Assembly: GCA_016714015.1 (NCBI GenBank)
Contig: JADJNZ010000009.1
Span: forward strand, 56,607 to 120,606
Direction: 5' to 3'
From: Gemmatimonadota bacterium
GTDB lineage: Bacteria > Gemmatimonadota > Gemmatimonadetes > Gemmatimonadales > Gemmatimonadaceae
DNA: 64,000 nucleotides
Position 1 is the stretch's first letter, and each line of letters begins with the position of its first letter. This document shows, piece after piece, positions 28,626 to 37,081 of the stretch. Under the pieces are notes generated by a model. It was not told the DNA's origin, did no database searches, and saw nothing but the letters and a program-made list of their open reading frames with translations. Made by a program: the position numbers and the translations under genes.

Positions 28626-30461
28626 ATGCAGATTCGCAACATCGCCATCATCGCGCACGTCGACCACGGGAAGACCACCCTCGTCGACAAGATGCTCCGG
28701 CAGGCCGGGGCCTTCCGCGCGAACCAGGTCGTCGCCGAACGCGTGATGGATTCCAACCCGCTCGAGAAGGAGCGGGGCATCACCATCCTGGCCAAGAACA
28801 CCTCGGTCCACTGGGGCGAGACCAAGCTCAACATCGTCGACACGCCCGGGCACTCCGACTTCGGCGGCGAGGTCGAGCGCATCCTGCGCATGGTGGACGG
28901 CGTGCTCCTCGTCGTCGACGCCTTCGACGGCCCGATGCCGCAGACCCGCTTCGTGCTCCGCAAGGCGCTCGCGCTCGGCCGCACCGTCATCATCTGCATC
29001 AACAAGATCGACCGCCCCGGCGCCGACCCGATGCGCGTCCACGAGGAGGTCCTCGACCTCCTCATCGAGCTCGAGGCCAACGAGGATCAGCTCGACGCCC
29101 CCGTCGTCTACGCCTCCGGCCGTAACGGCACCTCCACGATGGACATGGACGTGCCCGCCGTCGATCTCACGCCGCTGTTCGACACGATCGTGAAGCACGT
29201 CCCGGCGCCGCCGAGCGACAAGGACGGCCCGTTCCAGATGCTCGTGTCGACGATCGACTACTCGAACTACCTCGGCCGCCTCGCGATCGGGCGCATCGAG
29301 CGCGGGACCGCGCACGTGGGTGACGTCGTCCACCTCCTCCCGGTGGACCACACGCACAAGGGCGCCCCGGGGCGCATCACCAAGCTGTACGGCTTCGAAG
29401 GGCTCGAGCGCATCGAGGTCCAGAGCGCCGTCGCGGGCGAGATCGTCGCGCTCGCCGGCCTCGAGGGCGTCGAGATCGGCCTCACCATCACCGACCCGGA
29501 GCACCCGGAGCGCCTCGAGGGCATCGCCGTCGAGGAGCCGACCATCTCGGTCGACTTCATGGTGAACAACTCGCCGTTCGCGGGCCAGGACGGCAAGTTC
29601 GTGACGAGCCGCCAGGTGAAGGAGCGGCTGGAGAAGGAGCTCGAGCGCAACGTCGCGCTGCGCGTCGAGGACACCGAGACGACCGATGCCTGGACCGTCT
29701 CCGGCCGCGGCGAACTGCACCTCTCCATCCTCATGGAGACGATGCGCCGCGAAGGGTACGAGTTCCAGGTGAGCCGTCCGCGCGTGATCACGCACCTGGG
29801 CCCCAACGGCGAGAAGCTCGAGCCGTACGAGGAGCTCGCCATCGACGTGCCCGAGGAGTACATGGGCACCGTCATCGAGAAGCTCGGCCCCCGCAAGGCG
29901 AGCATGATCGAGATGAAGAACCCGGGCATGGGGCTCGTGCGCCTCGTCTACCGGATCCCGGCGCGCGGCCTCTTCGGCTACCGCTCCGAGTTCATGACCG
30001 ACACGCGCGGCATGGGCATCATGCACCACCGCTTCCTCGAGTACGGGGCGTGGGCCGGCGCGCTGCAGGGCCGCCTCCGCGGCGTGCTCGTGTCGATGGA
30101 GGGCGGGACCATCATCGCCTTCGCGCTCGGCAACCTCCAGGACCGCTCCACGCTGTTCGTGAAGCCGGGCGACGAGGTGTACGAGGGGATGATCGTGGGC
30201 GAGAACTCCCGGCCGGGGGACATGGACGTGAACCCGACCAAGGAGAAGAAGCTCACGAACATGCGCTCCAAGTCGGCCGACGACGCGATCACCCTCGAGC
30301 CGCCGCGCCTCCTCACGCTCGAGAGCGCGCTGGAGTACATCGAGGACGACGAGCTGATCGAGGTCACCCCGTCGAACATCCGCCTCCGCAAGCGCCTGCT
30401 GGGCGTGAGCGACCGCAAGCGGATCAACCGCGACGCCAAGAAGGAGCGCGCGGGCACCTGA
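28626..30461 (+). CDS. typA: Ribosome-associated GTPase TypA/BipA
   Basis: This 611-aa translational GTPase is involved in ribosome assembly and stress adaptation. G1 is AHVDHGKTTLVDKML, G3 is DTPGHSDFGGE, G4 is NKIDRPGA. EF-G-like domains follow, and then the BipA C-terminal domain (FALGNLQDRSTLFVKPGDEVYEGM). ATG 28626 (MQIRNIAIIAHVDHG) is preferred over an upstream in-frame ATG because family proteins begin this way. Length is typical. Confidence 0.96.
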   Translation: MQIRNIAIIAHVDHGKTTLVDKMLRQAGAFRANQVVAERVMDSNPLEKERGITILAKNTSVHWGETKLNIVDTPGHSDFGGEVERILRMVDGVLLVVDAFDGPMPQTRFVLRKALALGRTVIICINKIDRPGADPMRVHEEVLDLLIELEANEDQLDAPVVYASGRNGTSTMDMDVPAVDLTPLFDTIVKHVPAPPSDKDGPFQMLVSTIDYSNYLGRLAIGRIERGTAHVGDVVHLLPVDHTHKGAPGRITKLYGFEGLERIEVQSAVAGEIVALAGLEGVEIGLTITDPEHPERLEGIAVEEPTISVDFMVNNSPFAGQDGKFVTSRQVKERLEKELERNVALRVEDTETTDAWTVSGRGELHLSILMETMRREGYEFQVSRPRVITHLGPNGEKLEPYEELAIDVPEEYMGTVIEKLGPRKASMIEMKNPGMGLVRLVYRIPARGLFGYRSEFMTDTRGMGIMHHRFLEYGAWAGALQGRLRGVLVSMEGGTIIAFALGNLQDRSTLFVKPGDEVYEGMIVGENSRPGDMDVNPTKEKKLTNMRSKSADDAITLEPPRLLTLESALEYIEDDELIEVTPSNIRLRKRLLGVSDRKRINRDAKKERAGT

Positions 30462-30538
30462 TGCCCGTGCGCCCCGCCGGGGGCCCGGCGTCCGCGGGCC
30501 CGGCCATGGCCGGTCCTGTCACGTAACGGACCCCCCGC

Positions 30539-30567
30539 TTGACGCGTCCTACTCACCAGTAGATAGT
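30539..30567 (+). promoter_or_regulatory. Candidate σ70-type promoter for the Asp-rich protein gene
   Basis: TTGACG (30539–30544), a 17-bp spacer and GATAGT (30562–30567) lie 64 bp upstream of the small acidic ORF. This is the clearest vegetative-looking promoter in an otherwise GC-rich region; it is a match by eye only. Confidence 0.45.
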
Positions 30568-30630
30568 CATCATCATCCGGGTGCGGTCTCGCCGCCGCGC
30601 CCTGGACCACCTTGTCTGGAGAAATGCGGA

Positions 30631-30894
30631 ATGCCGGCGATCGTGCAGTCGTCCTGGGTGCTGGGCCCGACCGAGGACGATGAGGAACTCGAGGGGTTCG
30701 ACGCGGATCTCGATGAGGACGACGAACTCGATGACCTCGACGACGAGGATCTCGACGACGACGACCTCGATGACGATGACCTCGATGACGACGACGACCT
30801 CGATGACGAGGACGACGACCTGATCGACCTCGATGACGAGTACGACGACGGCGAGGACGAGGACCGGCCGCATCCGGGCCGGTTCGACGAATAG
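30631..30894 (+). CDS. Small Asp-rich acidic protein, 87 aa
   Basis: More than half of the residues are Asp or Glu, in repeated (D)DLDDDD-type runs between residues ~16 and 75, framed by MPAIVQSSWVLGP and a PHPGRFDE tail. There is no signal peptide or TM segment. It is an independent unit: a candidate promoter lies upstream and a strong hairpin terminator follows. I do not recognise it. Possible roles for such polyanionic proteins include cation buffering or DNA mimicry, but nothing here decides. Low complexity could also mean a chance ORF, although the flanking signals argue for a gene. Confidence 0.6.
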   Translation: MPAIVQSSWVLGPTEDDEELEGFDADLDEDDELDDLDDEDLDDDDLDDDDLDDDDDLDDEDDDLIDLDDEYDDGEDEDRPHPGRFDE

Positions 30895-30925
30895 TCGACC
30901 GGTCGATCGCTTCGGAGCGGACCTG

Positions 30926-30950
30926 GGGGCGCCTTTCGGGGCGCCCCTTT
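30926..30950 (+). terminator. Rho-independent-type terminator
   Basis: An 8-bp GC stem (ggggcgcc/ggcgcccc) with a 6-nt loop is followed by TTT. It lies just after the Asp-rich gene and before the convergent PPK2 gene. Confidence 0.75.
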
Positions 30951-30981
30951 CGCGTGGTGGCGGTGCGGCGGTGACGCCCGC

Positions 30982-32520
30982 TCAGTCCAGCGCGCGCTCG
31001 ATCCGGTCGGCGATCGCGCGGACGATCTGCACCCGGGCGAAGCGCTTGTCGTTCCCCGCGACCACCGTCCACGGCGCCGCAGGCGCCTCGCAGCGGGTGA
31101 GCATCTCCTCCACCGCCTCGCGATAGGCCGGCATCTTCTTCCGGTTCCGCCAGTCCTCGTCGGTGATCTTGAACTGCTTGTACGCGACGCGCTCGCGCTC
31201 CTTGAAGCGCTTGAGCTGTTCGTCCGGGCTGATGTGGATCCAGAACTTCGCGACCGCCATCCCGTGGTCGGTGAGCTGCCGCTCGAAGGCGTCGATCTCG
31301 TCGTAGGCGCGGGCCCAGTCGGCGACGGGGGCGAACCCCTCGACGCGCTCCACGAGGACGCGCCCGTACCAGGAGCGGTCGAAGATCGTGATCCGCCCGT
31401 CGCGCGGGACGTGGCGCCAGAAGCGCCAGAGGTAGTGTTGCGCCCGTTCCTCGTCGGTGGGGGCGGCGATGCCCACCACGCGGTAGAGCCGCGGGTCGAT
31501 CGCCGCCGTGACGCGGCGGATCGCGCTCCCCTTGCCGGCGGCGTCCCATCCTTCGAAGGCGAAGACCGAGGCCACGCGCTGCTCGCGCGCCGCCCAGGCC
31601 AGGCGCGCGAGGCGTTCCTTGAGGCGTTCCATCTCGCGCTCGTACTCGGCGACGGTGAGCCGCTGCGTGAGGTCCACGGCGTCGAGGATCGAGGTGCCGG
31701 GCTTGTAGGCACGGAGGGCGGGGGCGGCGGCGGCGGCCGCGGCCGCCGCCTCGCGCTTCGCCGCCTTGGGCGTCGCGACCTTCCGGGTCGAACCCTTCCG
31801 GGTCGCGACGTGCTTCGTCGCGGCCTCCTCCGTCGCCAGTGTGAGGGCGGAGAGGAGCAATCGTCCGACGGTGACCTCGCGGTAGCGCCGGTCGGTCGCG
31901 TCCACCGGATGCCAGGCCGCCCAGGGTTCGTGCGTGGCCGCGAGCGCGCGCTCCGAGACCTCGCGGAAGCGGTCGTAGGACTTGAAGTGCGCCCAGTCGT
32001 CCGGCCCGATCCGCCCGTCCTTCTCGAGCTGCTGGAGCCGCGTGCGCTGGGCGTCCTTGGAGAGGTGCATCCAGAGCTTCACGAGGACCGTCCCGCCCTC
32101 GGCGAGCATCCGCTCGAAGGCGACGATGCGGTCCATCTCCGGCCCGAACTCCCGCTTGCGCCGCTGGCGCGTGACGCGCTCGATGATGGGCCGCGTGTAC
32201 CAGGAGCCGAAGAAGATCCCCACGCGCCCCGCGCCGGGCATCGCCTTCCAGAAGCGGTAGAAGTGGGGCCGTTCCTCGTCCTCGTCGGAGGCGTCCCAGA
32301 AGGCGTGCGTGACGACGCCGCGCGGGTCGAGCCATTCGTTGAGGCGGTGGACGAGTTCGCCCTTGCCGGCGCCGTCGGCGCCGCCGACGATGACGATCAC
32401 CTGCCGCTTGGTCTCGCGGAGGGCGAAGTGCGCGGCGAGCAGCTTGCTCCGGAGGGAGCGGACGGTGGTCTCGTAGCTGCGGTCGGAGAGGGTGCGGCCC
32501 TGTTCGGCTTGCTCGAGCAT
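30982..32520 (-). CDS. pap: Polyphosphate:AMP phosphotransferase (two-domain PPK2)
   Basis: This 512-aa protein carries two tandem PPK2 domains. The N-terminal one has GGADGAGKGELVHRL and FYRFWKAMPGAGRVGIFFGSW (shown in part: FWKAMPGAGRVGIFFGSW). The C-terminal one has FEGWDAAGKGSAIRRV and FWRHVPRDGRITIFDRSWY. Fused class II enzymes phosphorylate AMP to ADP using polyphosphate. An Ala-rich linker with KVATPK/KGSTRK repeats joins the domains. The ATG 32518 (MLEQAEQG) is preferred to an in-frame upstream start in a Pro/Arg-rich stretch. Confidence 0.9.
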   Translation of the reverse strand: MLEQAEQGRTLSDRSYETTVRSLRSKLLAAHFALRETKRQVIVIVGGADGAGKGELVHRLNEWLDPRGVVTHAFWDASDEDEERPHFYRFWKAMPGAGRVGIFFGSWYTRPIIERVTRQRRKREFGPEMDRIVAFERMLAEGGTVLVKLWMHLSKDAQRTRLQQLEKDGRIGPDDWAHFKSYDRFREVSERALAATHEPWAAWHPVDATDRRYREVTVGRLLLSALTLATEEAATKHVATRKGSTRKVATPKAAKREAAAAAAAAAPALRAYKPGTSILDAVDLTQRLTVAEYEREMERLKERLARLAWAAREQRVASVFAFEGWDAAGKGSAIRRVTAAIDPRLYRVVGIAAPTDEERAQHYLWRFWRHVPRDGRITIFDRSWYGRVLVERVEGFAPVADWARAYDEIDAFERQLTDHGMAVAKFWIHISPDEQLKRFKERERVAYKQFKITDEDWRNRKKMPAYREAVEEMLTRCEAPAAPWTVVAGNDKRFARVQIVRAIADRIERALD

Positions 32521-32656
32521 GGGGCGTGGCGGGTGAGGGCGGGCTGGGGGCACCGGGAGGCGCGATGCCAGAGCATGGGGCGCGGCGGGGCGCCCCGCCA
32601 GCGGGGATTCTGCCGTTGACCCGGCCCGCAGGACCGGCTTTATTTCATGGCTCGCC

Positions 32657-32730
<74 letters not shown>

Positions 32731-32741
32731 CTCCCGGACCC

Positions 32742-32774
32742 GACGGCCCGCCGGCATCTGCCCGGCGGGCCGTC
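32742..32774 (+). terminator. Hairpin terminator after tRNA-Ile
   Basis: A perfect 13-bp stem (gacggcccgccgg with its complement at 32762–32774) and a 7-nt loop lie 11 bp after the tRNA. No clear T-run follows. Confidence 0.7.
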
Positions 32775-32875
32775 GTGCGTTCGGGCCGTCGCCCGTTCGG
32801 GCCGTAGGCGCGTCGTGCTCGCGCCGTACGCGCGCGCGGCGCGAACCGATGAGCGGAGCCGCGCGTTCGACGCGC

Positions 32876-33739
32876 ATGAGACTCCGCACCCTCGCGGCCG
32901 CCTTCGCGCTGTCGGTCCCGCTCGCCGGCTGTACCCCCATCCTGCTCGGCGCCGCGAACCTGATCGAGAACGGCGACCGTCCGCGCCTCACGGTCGCGTA
33001 CGGCACCGGCGCGCGGCAGGCGTACGACGTGTATCGCCCGCTCGGTGCCGACGGGCAGCCGCTGCCCGGACCGTCGCCGGTGGTGATCTTCGTGCACGGC
33101 GGGAGCTGGGAGAGCGGCGACAAGCACGCCTACCGGTGGGTGGGGCAGGCGCTCGCGCAGGAGGGCTTCGTCGCGGTGCTGCCCAACTACGGCCTGATGC
33201 CCGCGACGCGGTTCCCGGCGTTCGTGGACGATGTCGCGGCCGCGGTCGCGCATGCACGGGCGCGGGTGGGGGCGTGGGGCGGGGACACCACCCGCCTCTT
33301 CCTGATGGGGCACAGCGCGGGCGCGCAGATCGCGGCGCTCGTCGCGTACGACGCGCGGTACCTCGCACGCCGGGGGCTCACGCCCGCGGTGTTCGCCGGA
33401 TTCGTGGGGCTCTCGGGGCCGTACGACTTCCCGCTCGACTCGAAGCTGTTGCGAGCGACCTTCGCCGGGAGCGCCGAGCGCGAGCGTGACGCGCAGCCGG
33501 TGACGTTCGTGCGGCGCGACGTGCCGCGCACGCTGCTGGCGATGGGACGCGACGACACGACGGTGGACCCGCGCAACACGACCTCGCTCGCCGCGCACCT
33601 GCGCGGGGCGGGGGCGGCGGTGGAGGAGGTGTGGGTCGATGGCGCGCACGGCGCGACGGTGGGTGCGTTCGCGCGGATCAATCGCGGCGACAGCGAGCTC
33701 GTGCGGCGCATCCGCGCGTTCGTGCGGGGGGCGCCGTGA
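32876..33739 (+). CDS. Lipoprotein α/β-hydrolase (carboxylesterase family)
   Basis: This 287-aa protein has a type II signal peptide with lipobox LAGC (Cys 19). The fold shows the HGG oxyanion motif (FVHGGSWESGDKHAY), the nucleophile elbow GHSAG, an Asp region (GRDDTTVDPRN) and the catalytic His in DGAHGAT. Alkaline esterase or kynurenine formamidase-like members share this order. The substrate is unknown. ATG 32876 starts the signal peptide. The downstream TspO-like gene overlaps by 4 bp. Confidence 0.85.
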   Translation: MRLRTLAAAFALSVPLAGCTPILLGAANLIENGDRPRLTVAYGTGARQAYDVYRPLGADGQPLPGPSPVVIFVHGGSWESGDKHAYRWVGQALAQEGFVAVLPNYGLMPATRFPAFVDDVAAAVAHARARVGAWGGDTTRLFLMGHSAGAQIAALVAYDARYLARRGLTPAVFAGFVGLSGPYDFPLDSKLLRATFAGSAERERDAQPVTFVRRDVPRTLLAMGRDDTTVDPRNTTSLAAHLRGAGAAVEEVWVDGAHGATVGAFARINRGDSELVRRIRAFVRGAP

Positions 33740-34569
33740 GCCGGGTCGCGGTGATGAAGCTCGTCAACCTCGCGACCCTCCTCGCGGTGCTCGCCCTGAA
33801 CGGCCTGGCCGCGACCGGCGCGATGAGCGGTGATTCGATCGGCGTGCTCGCCAACCGGTACGAGTCGCTGTTCCTGCCGGCGAACTACGTGTTCGGGATC
33901 TGGAGCCTGATCTATCTCGGCTTGACGGCGTCGGTGGCCTACCAGTTGCTGCCGACCGCGGCCGCGGCGCGCGCGGTGGAGCGGATCGGTCCGTGGTGGG
34001 TGGTCGCGAGCGTGCTCAACGTGGCGTGGATCTCGCTCTTCTCGTTCTCCCGGTTCGGCGCGGCGCTGCTGGTGATGGTCGCGTTCCTCGTGGCGCTGGT
34101 GCTGACCGGTGCGCGCCTGCGCGCCCCGCTGGCGGGCGACGCCCCCGGCCTCCCCGGCGCCCCCGGCGCGCCGGGAGCGCGCCCGGTGCGCGACGGGTGG
34201 GCCGAGCGTGTGCTGGTGCGCTGGCCGTTCGACCTGTATCTCGCGTGGATCTCCGTCGCGCTCATCTCCAACACCTTCCAGTTCGCGCACGCGATCGGCT
34301 GGGGCGGCTTCGGGATCGCCGAGTCCACGTGGGCGGTGGCGATGATGATCGTCGCGACGGTGCTCGGCGTGGTGATGGCCTGGGGCCAGCGCGCCTGGGT
34401 CTTCCCGCTGGTGGTGGCCTGGGCGCTGCGCGGGATCGGCGTGCGCCATGCGGGGCTGCCCGTGATCGCGACGGCAGTCGGGTGGCTCGTGCCGCTGGGG
34501 ATCGTCGCCGGCGCCGTCGCCGTGATCGTGCGCGCGGAGCGCGGTGCGCACCGCCTCCTGAGCATGTGA
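33736..34569 (+). CDS. TspO/MBR-like tryptophan-rich membrane protein
   Basis: This 277-aa protein has about eight hydrophobic segments. The FLPANYVFGIWSLIYLGLTA motif and repeated Trp residues in helices match the long relatives of TspO, a tetrapyrrole or lipid-binding sensory family. The GTG overlaps the esterase stop (33736–33739). An Ala/Pro/Gly linker (PGLPGAPGAPGARP) interrupts the middle. It is the last core gene before the integron. Confidence 0.72.
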   Translation: MSRVAVMKLVNLATLLAVLALNGLAATGAMSGDSIGVLANRYESLFLPANYVFGIWSLIYLGLTASVAYQLLPTAAAARAVERIGPWWVVASVLNVAWISLFSFSRFGAALLVMVAFLVALVLTGARLRAPLAGDAPGLPGAPGAPGARPVRDGWAERVLVRWPFDLYLAWISVALISNTFQFAHAIGWGGFGIAESTWAVAMMIVATVLGVVMAWGQRAWVFPLVVAWALRGIGVRHAGLPVIATAVGWLVPLGIVAGAVAVIVRAERGAHRLLSM

Positions 34570-34600
34570 AGCATGTGAGGTCGGCGATCGCGATGCGCGT

Positions 34601-34618
34601 TTTCGGCGCCGCGCGAAA
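34601..34618. promoter_or_regulatory. TTTCG-N8-CGAAA palindrome upstream of intI
   Basis: A short inverted repeat lies 45 bp before the integrase ATG. Its position suits an operator (integrases are often SOS-controlled), but it does not match a LexA box I can name. Confidence 0.25.
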
Positions 34619-34662
34619 TGGCGGGGTGCCGACCAGCGGCATCGGGAAGCGGATGTTCCCGC

Positions 34663-35646
34663 ATGGCCCAAGGACCGACGTTGCTCGCGGTGCTCCGCGA
34701 CCGCCTCCGCACGCGGCACTACAGTCCGCGCACCGCCGAATCGTACGAGGGGTGGGTGCGGCGGTACGTGCGGTTCCATGGGCGCCGCCACCCGCGCGAG
34801 ATGGACGTGAAGGAGCTGCGGGATTTCCTGACGCATCTCGCGCGCGACCTCAAGGTGAGCGCGAGCACGCAGAACCAGGCGCTCGCCGCGATCCGGTTCC
34901 TGTATGAGGTGGTCCTCGAGCGGCCGATGGCCGCGCCGACCGATCATCTGGTCGCCAAGCGTCCGACCCGGCTTCCGACGGTCCTCTCGGCGGAGGACGT
35001 GGACCGAGTGCTCGGCGCGATGCGTGGCACGCCGCGGCTGATGGCACAGCTGCTGTACGGCAGTGGCCTTCGCGTGATGGAGTGCTGCACCTTGCGGGTG
35101 AAGGACCTCGACCCGGGCCGCGGCGAGCTGACCGTGCGGCGCGGCAAGGGCGGCACGGACCGCCGGACCATGCTGCCGGAGGGGGTGCTGGTCGGACTGC
35201 GCGAGCACCTGAAGGAGATGCGGGAGCAGCATGCGCTCGACGTGGCGCGCGGGGCGGGGTACGTCGCGTTGCCTGGCGCGCTGCGCGCGAAGCTCGGCCC
35301 CGAGTCCGGCCGTCGCTGGGAGTGGCAGTGGCTCTTCCCGGCCACGCGCGAGTACTTGGATCCGGAGTCGGGCGAGCGTCGTCGCCACCATCTCCACGAG
35401 ACCGTCGTGCAGCAGTCGGTGACCGCAGCCGCGCGGGAAGTGGGCCTGAGCCAGCGGGTGACGTGTCACACGCTCCGTCACTCGTTCGCGACGCACCTGC
35501 TCGAGGCGGGGTACGACATCCGGACGATACAGGAGCTGCTTGGCCACCGGGACGTGAGCACGACGATGATCTACACCCATGTGCTGAACCGTGGCGGGCT
35601 GGGGGTTCGGAGCCCGCTGGACGGGCTACCTCGTCGTCGGCGCTGA
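34663..35646 (+). CDS. intI: Integron integrase IntI
   Basis: This 327-aa tyrosine recombinase has an N-terminal SAM-like core-binding domain (YSPRTAESYEGWVRRYVRFH). The catalytic set is Arg in GSGLRVMECC, His-x-x-Arg in CHTLRHSFATHLLE, His in LLGHRDVSTT and the nucleophile in MIYTHVLNRG. The integron-specific insertion is present between them: YVALPGALRAKLGPESGRR, then WEWQWLFPATRE and RRHHLHETVVQQSV. That insert separates IntI from Xer and phage integrases. The gene lies on the same strand as the cassettes, opposite to class 1 integrons. It looks complete and active. Confidence 0.96.
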   Translation: MAQGPTLLAVLRDRLRTRHYSPRTAESYEGWVRRYVRFHGRRHPREMDVKELRDFLTHLARDLKVSASTQNQALAAIRFLYEVVLERPMAAPTDHLVAKRPTRLPTVLSAEDVDRVLGAMRGTPRLMAQLLYGSGLRVMECCTLRVKDLDPGRGELTVRRGKGGTDRRTMLPEGVLVGLREHLKEMREQHALDVARGAGYVALPGALRAKLGPESGRRWEWQWLFPATREYLDPESGERRRHHLHETVVQQSVTAAAREVGLSQRVTCHTLRHSFATHLLEAGYDIRTIQELLGHRDVSTTMIYTHVLNRGGLGVRSPLDGLPRRRR

Positions 35647-35838
35647 GCGCGGCGCGGGGGCCGAATTAGACAGACCGGTCCAATTCACCCAAGCGGAGGC
35701 GGACGGGGGGAACGCGGCAGCTATGGCGTTCTCCTGCTGGGGGTTGCGGGGTGGCGGTCTTCGGGCGGAACGTTAGAGTGGCGGCTCGGCCTGGGGGATC
35801 TGGTGGGATTGGACAGGTCAAGCCAATACACGTTATGC
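35647..35838 (+). other. Putative attI site and junction with first cassette
   Basis: This is the stretch between the intI stop and the first cassette. Two core-like heptamers occur: GTTAGAG (35772–35778) and GTTATGC (35832–35838). The second matches cores used throughout the array and is the likely attI/cassette junction. No attC-type inverted stem surrounds either, as expected for attI. I see no convincing array promoter here. Confidence 0.6.
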
Positions 35839-36029
35839 GGCCGGGAACGAGTGAACTGGCAACGGCTTCCCCGCAGGTGTCGCCCGCGCCGACCCGCCTG
35901 GCCCCGCTGAACTCGGCCGTCGTGTCTTCTCTTTGGGGGGTGCGCTCGATCAGATCTGTCTGGCACCGCGGCCGGTCGCGCTCCGGTGATCTCGATTGCT
36001 CGCGCCAGCACGGGTGCCACGCGAGGTAG
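35835..36029 (+). CDS. Possible 64-aa ORF of cassette 1
   Basis: Cassette 1 (35833–36166) has no strong gene. The only forward ORF begins at the ATG inside the GTTATGC core and encodes an Arg/Ser-rich peptide (MRPGTSELATASPQVS…) ending at TAG 36029. There is no hydrophobic segment or recognisable motif. It may be chance; the cassette carries a short class D attC like the other apparently gene-less cassettes. Confidence 0.25.
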   Translation: MRPGTSELATASPQVSPAPTRLAPLNSAVVSSLWGVRSIRSVWHRGRSRSGDLDCSRQHGCHAR

Positions 36030-36077
36030 CGGTCCGCACGCCGGCTGGGCAAGACGTTCGCCTCTCGCAATGCCGCC

Positions 36078-36172
36078 GCATAACGCGGGTTGGTGACCGA
36101 TGGCCGGCTATTGATGGCGGCCGCTCCGCGGCCGCATTATTGGATCGGCCACGGCACAACCAAACGTTAGCT
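36078..36172 (+). repeat. attC1 (class D, short)
   Basis: R'' GCATAAC at 36078–36084, R' GTTAGCT at 36166–36172. The central hairpin is gcggccgc-tcc-gcggccgc. Confidence 0.9.
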
Positions 36173-36203
36173 CGCTGGAACTGACTTCGATCCAGGCAAG
36201 CAC

Positions 36204-36365
36204 ATGGAGAAGTTGCTGGTGATGCTTGTGTCGACCGTCGCGAGTGCCGCTGGCTGGTGGCTCGGGGCGCACGTCGGGATCATGACGGCCTTCATCACGA
36301 GCATCATCGCGCTGGGACTCGGCGTGTGGGGCGGTCGGCAGCTCGCGCGCCGATGGATGCTGTAG
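36204..36365 (+). CDS. Cassette 2: 53-aa two-helix membrane protein
   Basis: MEKLLVMLVSTVASAAGWWL begins the first hydrophobic helix (residues ~4–20). A second helix follows (~25–45, MTAFITSIIALGLGVWGG), with a basic C-terminus RQLARRWML. It is a small inner-membrane protein of holin-like size, with function unknown. The ATG lies 38 bp after the attC1 core, and the stop lies 21 bp before attC2. Confidence 0.7.
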   Translation: MEKLLVMLVSTVASAAGWWLGAHVGIMTAFITSIIALGLGVWGGRQLARRWML

Positions 36366-36385
36366 CCGACGCCTCGCGGCCCACG

Positions 36386-36518
36386 AGCTAACGGCAGTTG
36401 GTGCAGATGGCCGGCTAGGGTGGCGGGTTGGCGGCCCCGGCCTCATCGTACTTCAGGGTCGGCCGTGGCCGCCAACCCGCAATTATTGGATCGGCCACAG
36501 CACAACTAGACGTTAGCG
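36386..36518 (+). repeat. attC2 (class A)
   Basis: R'' AGCTAAC at 36386–36392, R' GTTAGCG at 36512–36518. Confidence 0.93.
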
Positions 36519-36548
36519 AGACCGGAACACCTCTCGCGAGACACGAAG

Positions 36549-36953
36549 ATGCCCTTCGAGAAGATGTGGAATACGAGGCTGGTGAAAGGCGTTCCGGTGC
36601 GCCGTCGGTTCATCCTCGCTGCGTTGAGCGCTGCGGTGGTTGCTCTCGTGTGGTCGCCAATCGAACGCATGTCCGATGCGAGGAGGGCTCAGTCTATCGC
36701 GTCGTTCGAGAGCGTCTTGCCGCCGAGCGACCCTGAAAACGGATTCGTCTGCTTGTTGCGGTACCGGGAGCCACTCTACGTCGTGGACGGCCAAGAACTG
36801 TCCCCTGCCGCGGCGAATCGCATCGTCCCGGAGGCGATCGAGTCGATCGAACTCATGGACAACAAGGCGGCAGGTGCAGTCTACGGCATCCGTGCTCGTG
36901 TTGGCGTAGTGTTGATCGCCACGCGAGCCAAGCGTCCGCCCGCGGCTCGCTAA
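36549..36953 (+). CDS. Cassette 3: TonB-plug-like exported protein, 134 aa
   Basis: A membrane-spanning or signal helix (RRFILAALSAAVVALVW, residues ~19–36) is followed by a ~90-residue domain. The pattern YVVDGQEL, then IESIELMDNKAAGAVYG, then GVVLIATR mirrors the plug domain of TonB-dependent receptors (VDG…IESIEVLK…A.YG…GVI.ITT). No β-barrel is present, so this is a stand-alone plug-like module, possibly interacting with SusC/RagA-type receptors (inference). Its TAA stop lies in the attC3 R'' box. Confidence 0.65.
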   Translation: MPFEKMWNTRLVKGVPVRRRFILAALSAAVVALVWSPIERMSDARRAQSIASFESVLPPSDPENGFVCLLRYREPLYVVDGQELSPAAANRIVPEAIESIELMDNKAAGAVYGIRARVGVVLIATRAKRPPAAR

Positions 36954-37081
36954 CGGCGGTTGGTGACCGATGGCCGGCTAGGGTAGCGGGGCGGCGGCCC
37001 CGCCTTATCGTCACGGGAGGGTCGGCGTGGCCGCCGCCCCGCAATTATTTGAACGGCCACGGCACAACCTTGACGTTATGC
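36948..37081 (+). repeat. attC3 (class A, gcggggcggcggcc arms)
   Basis: R'' CGCTAAC at 36948–36954 contains the stop of cassette 3; R' GTTATGC at 37075–37081 contains the start codon of cassette 4. Confidence 0.93.
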
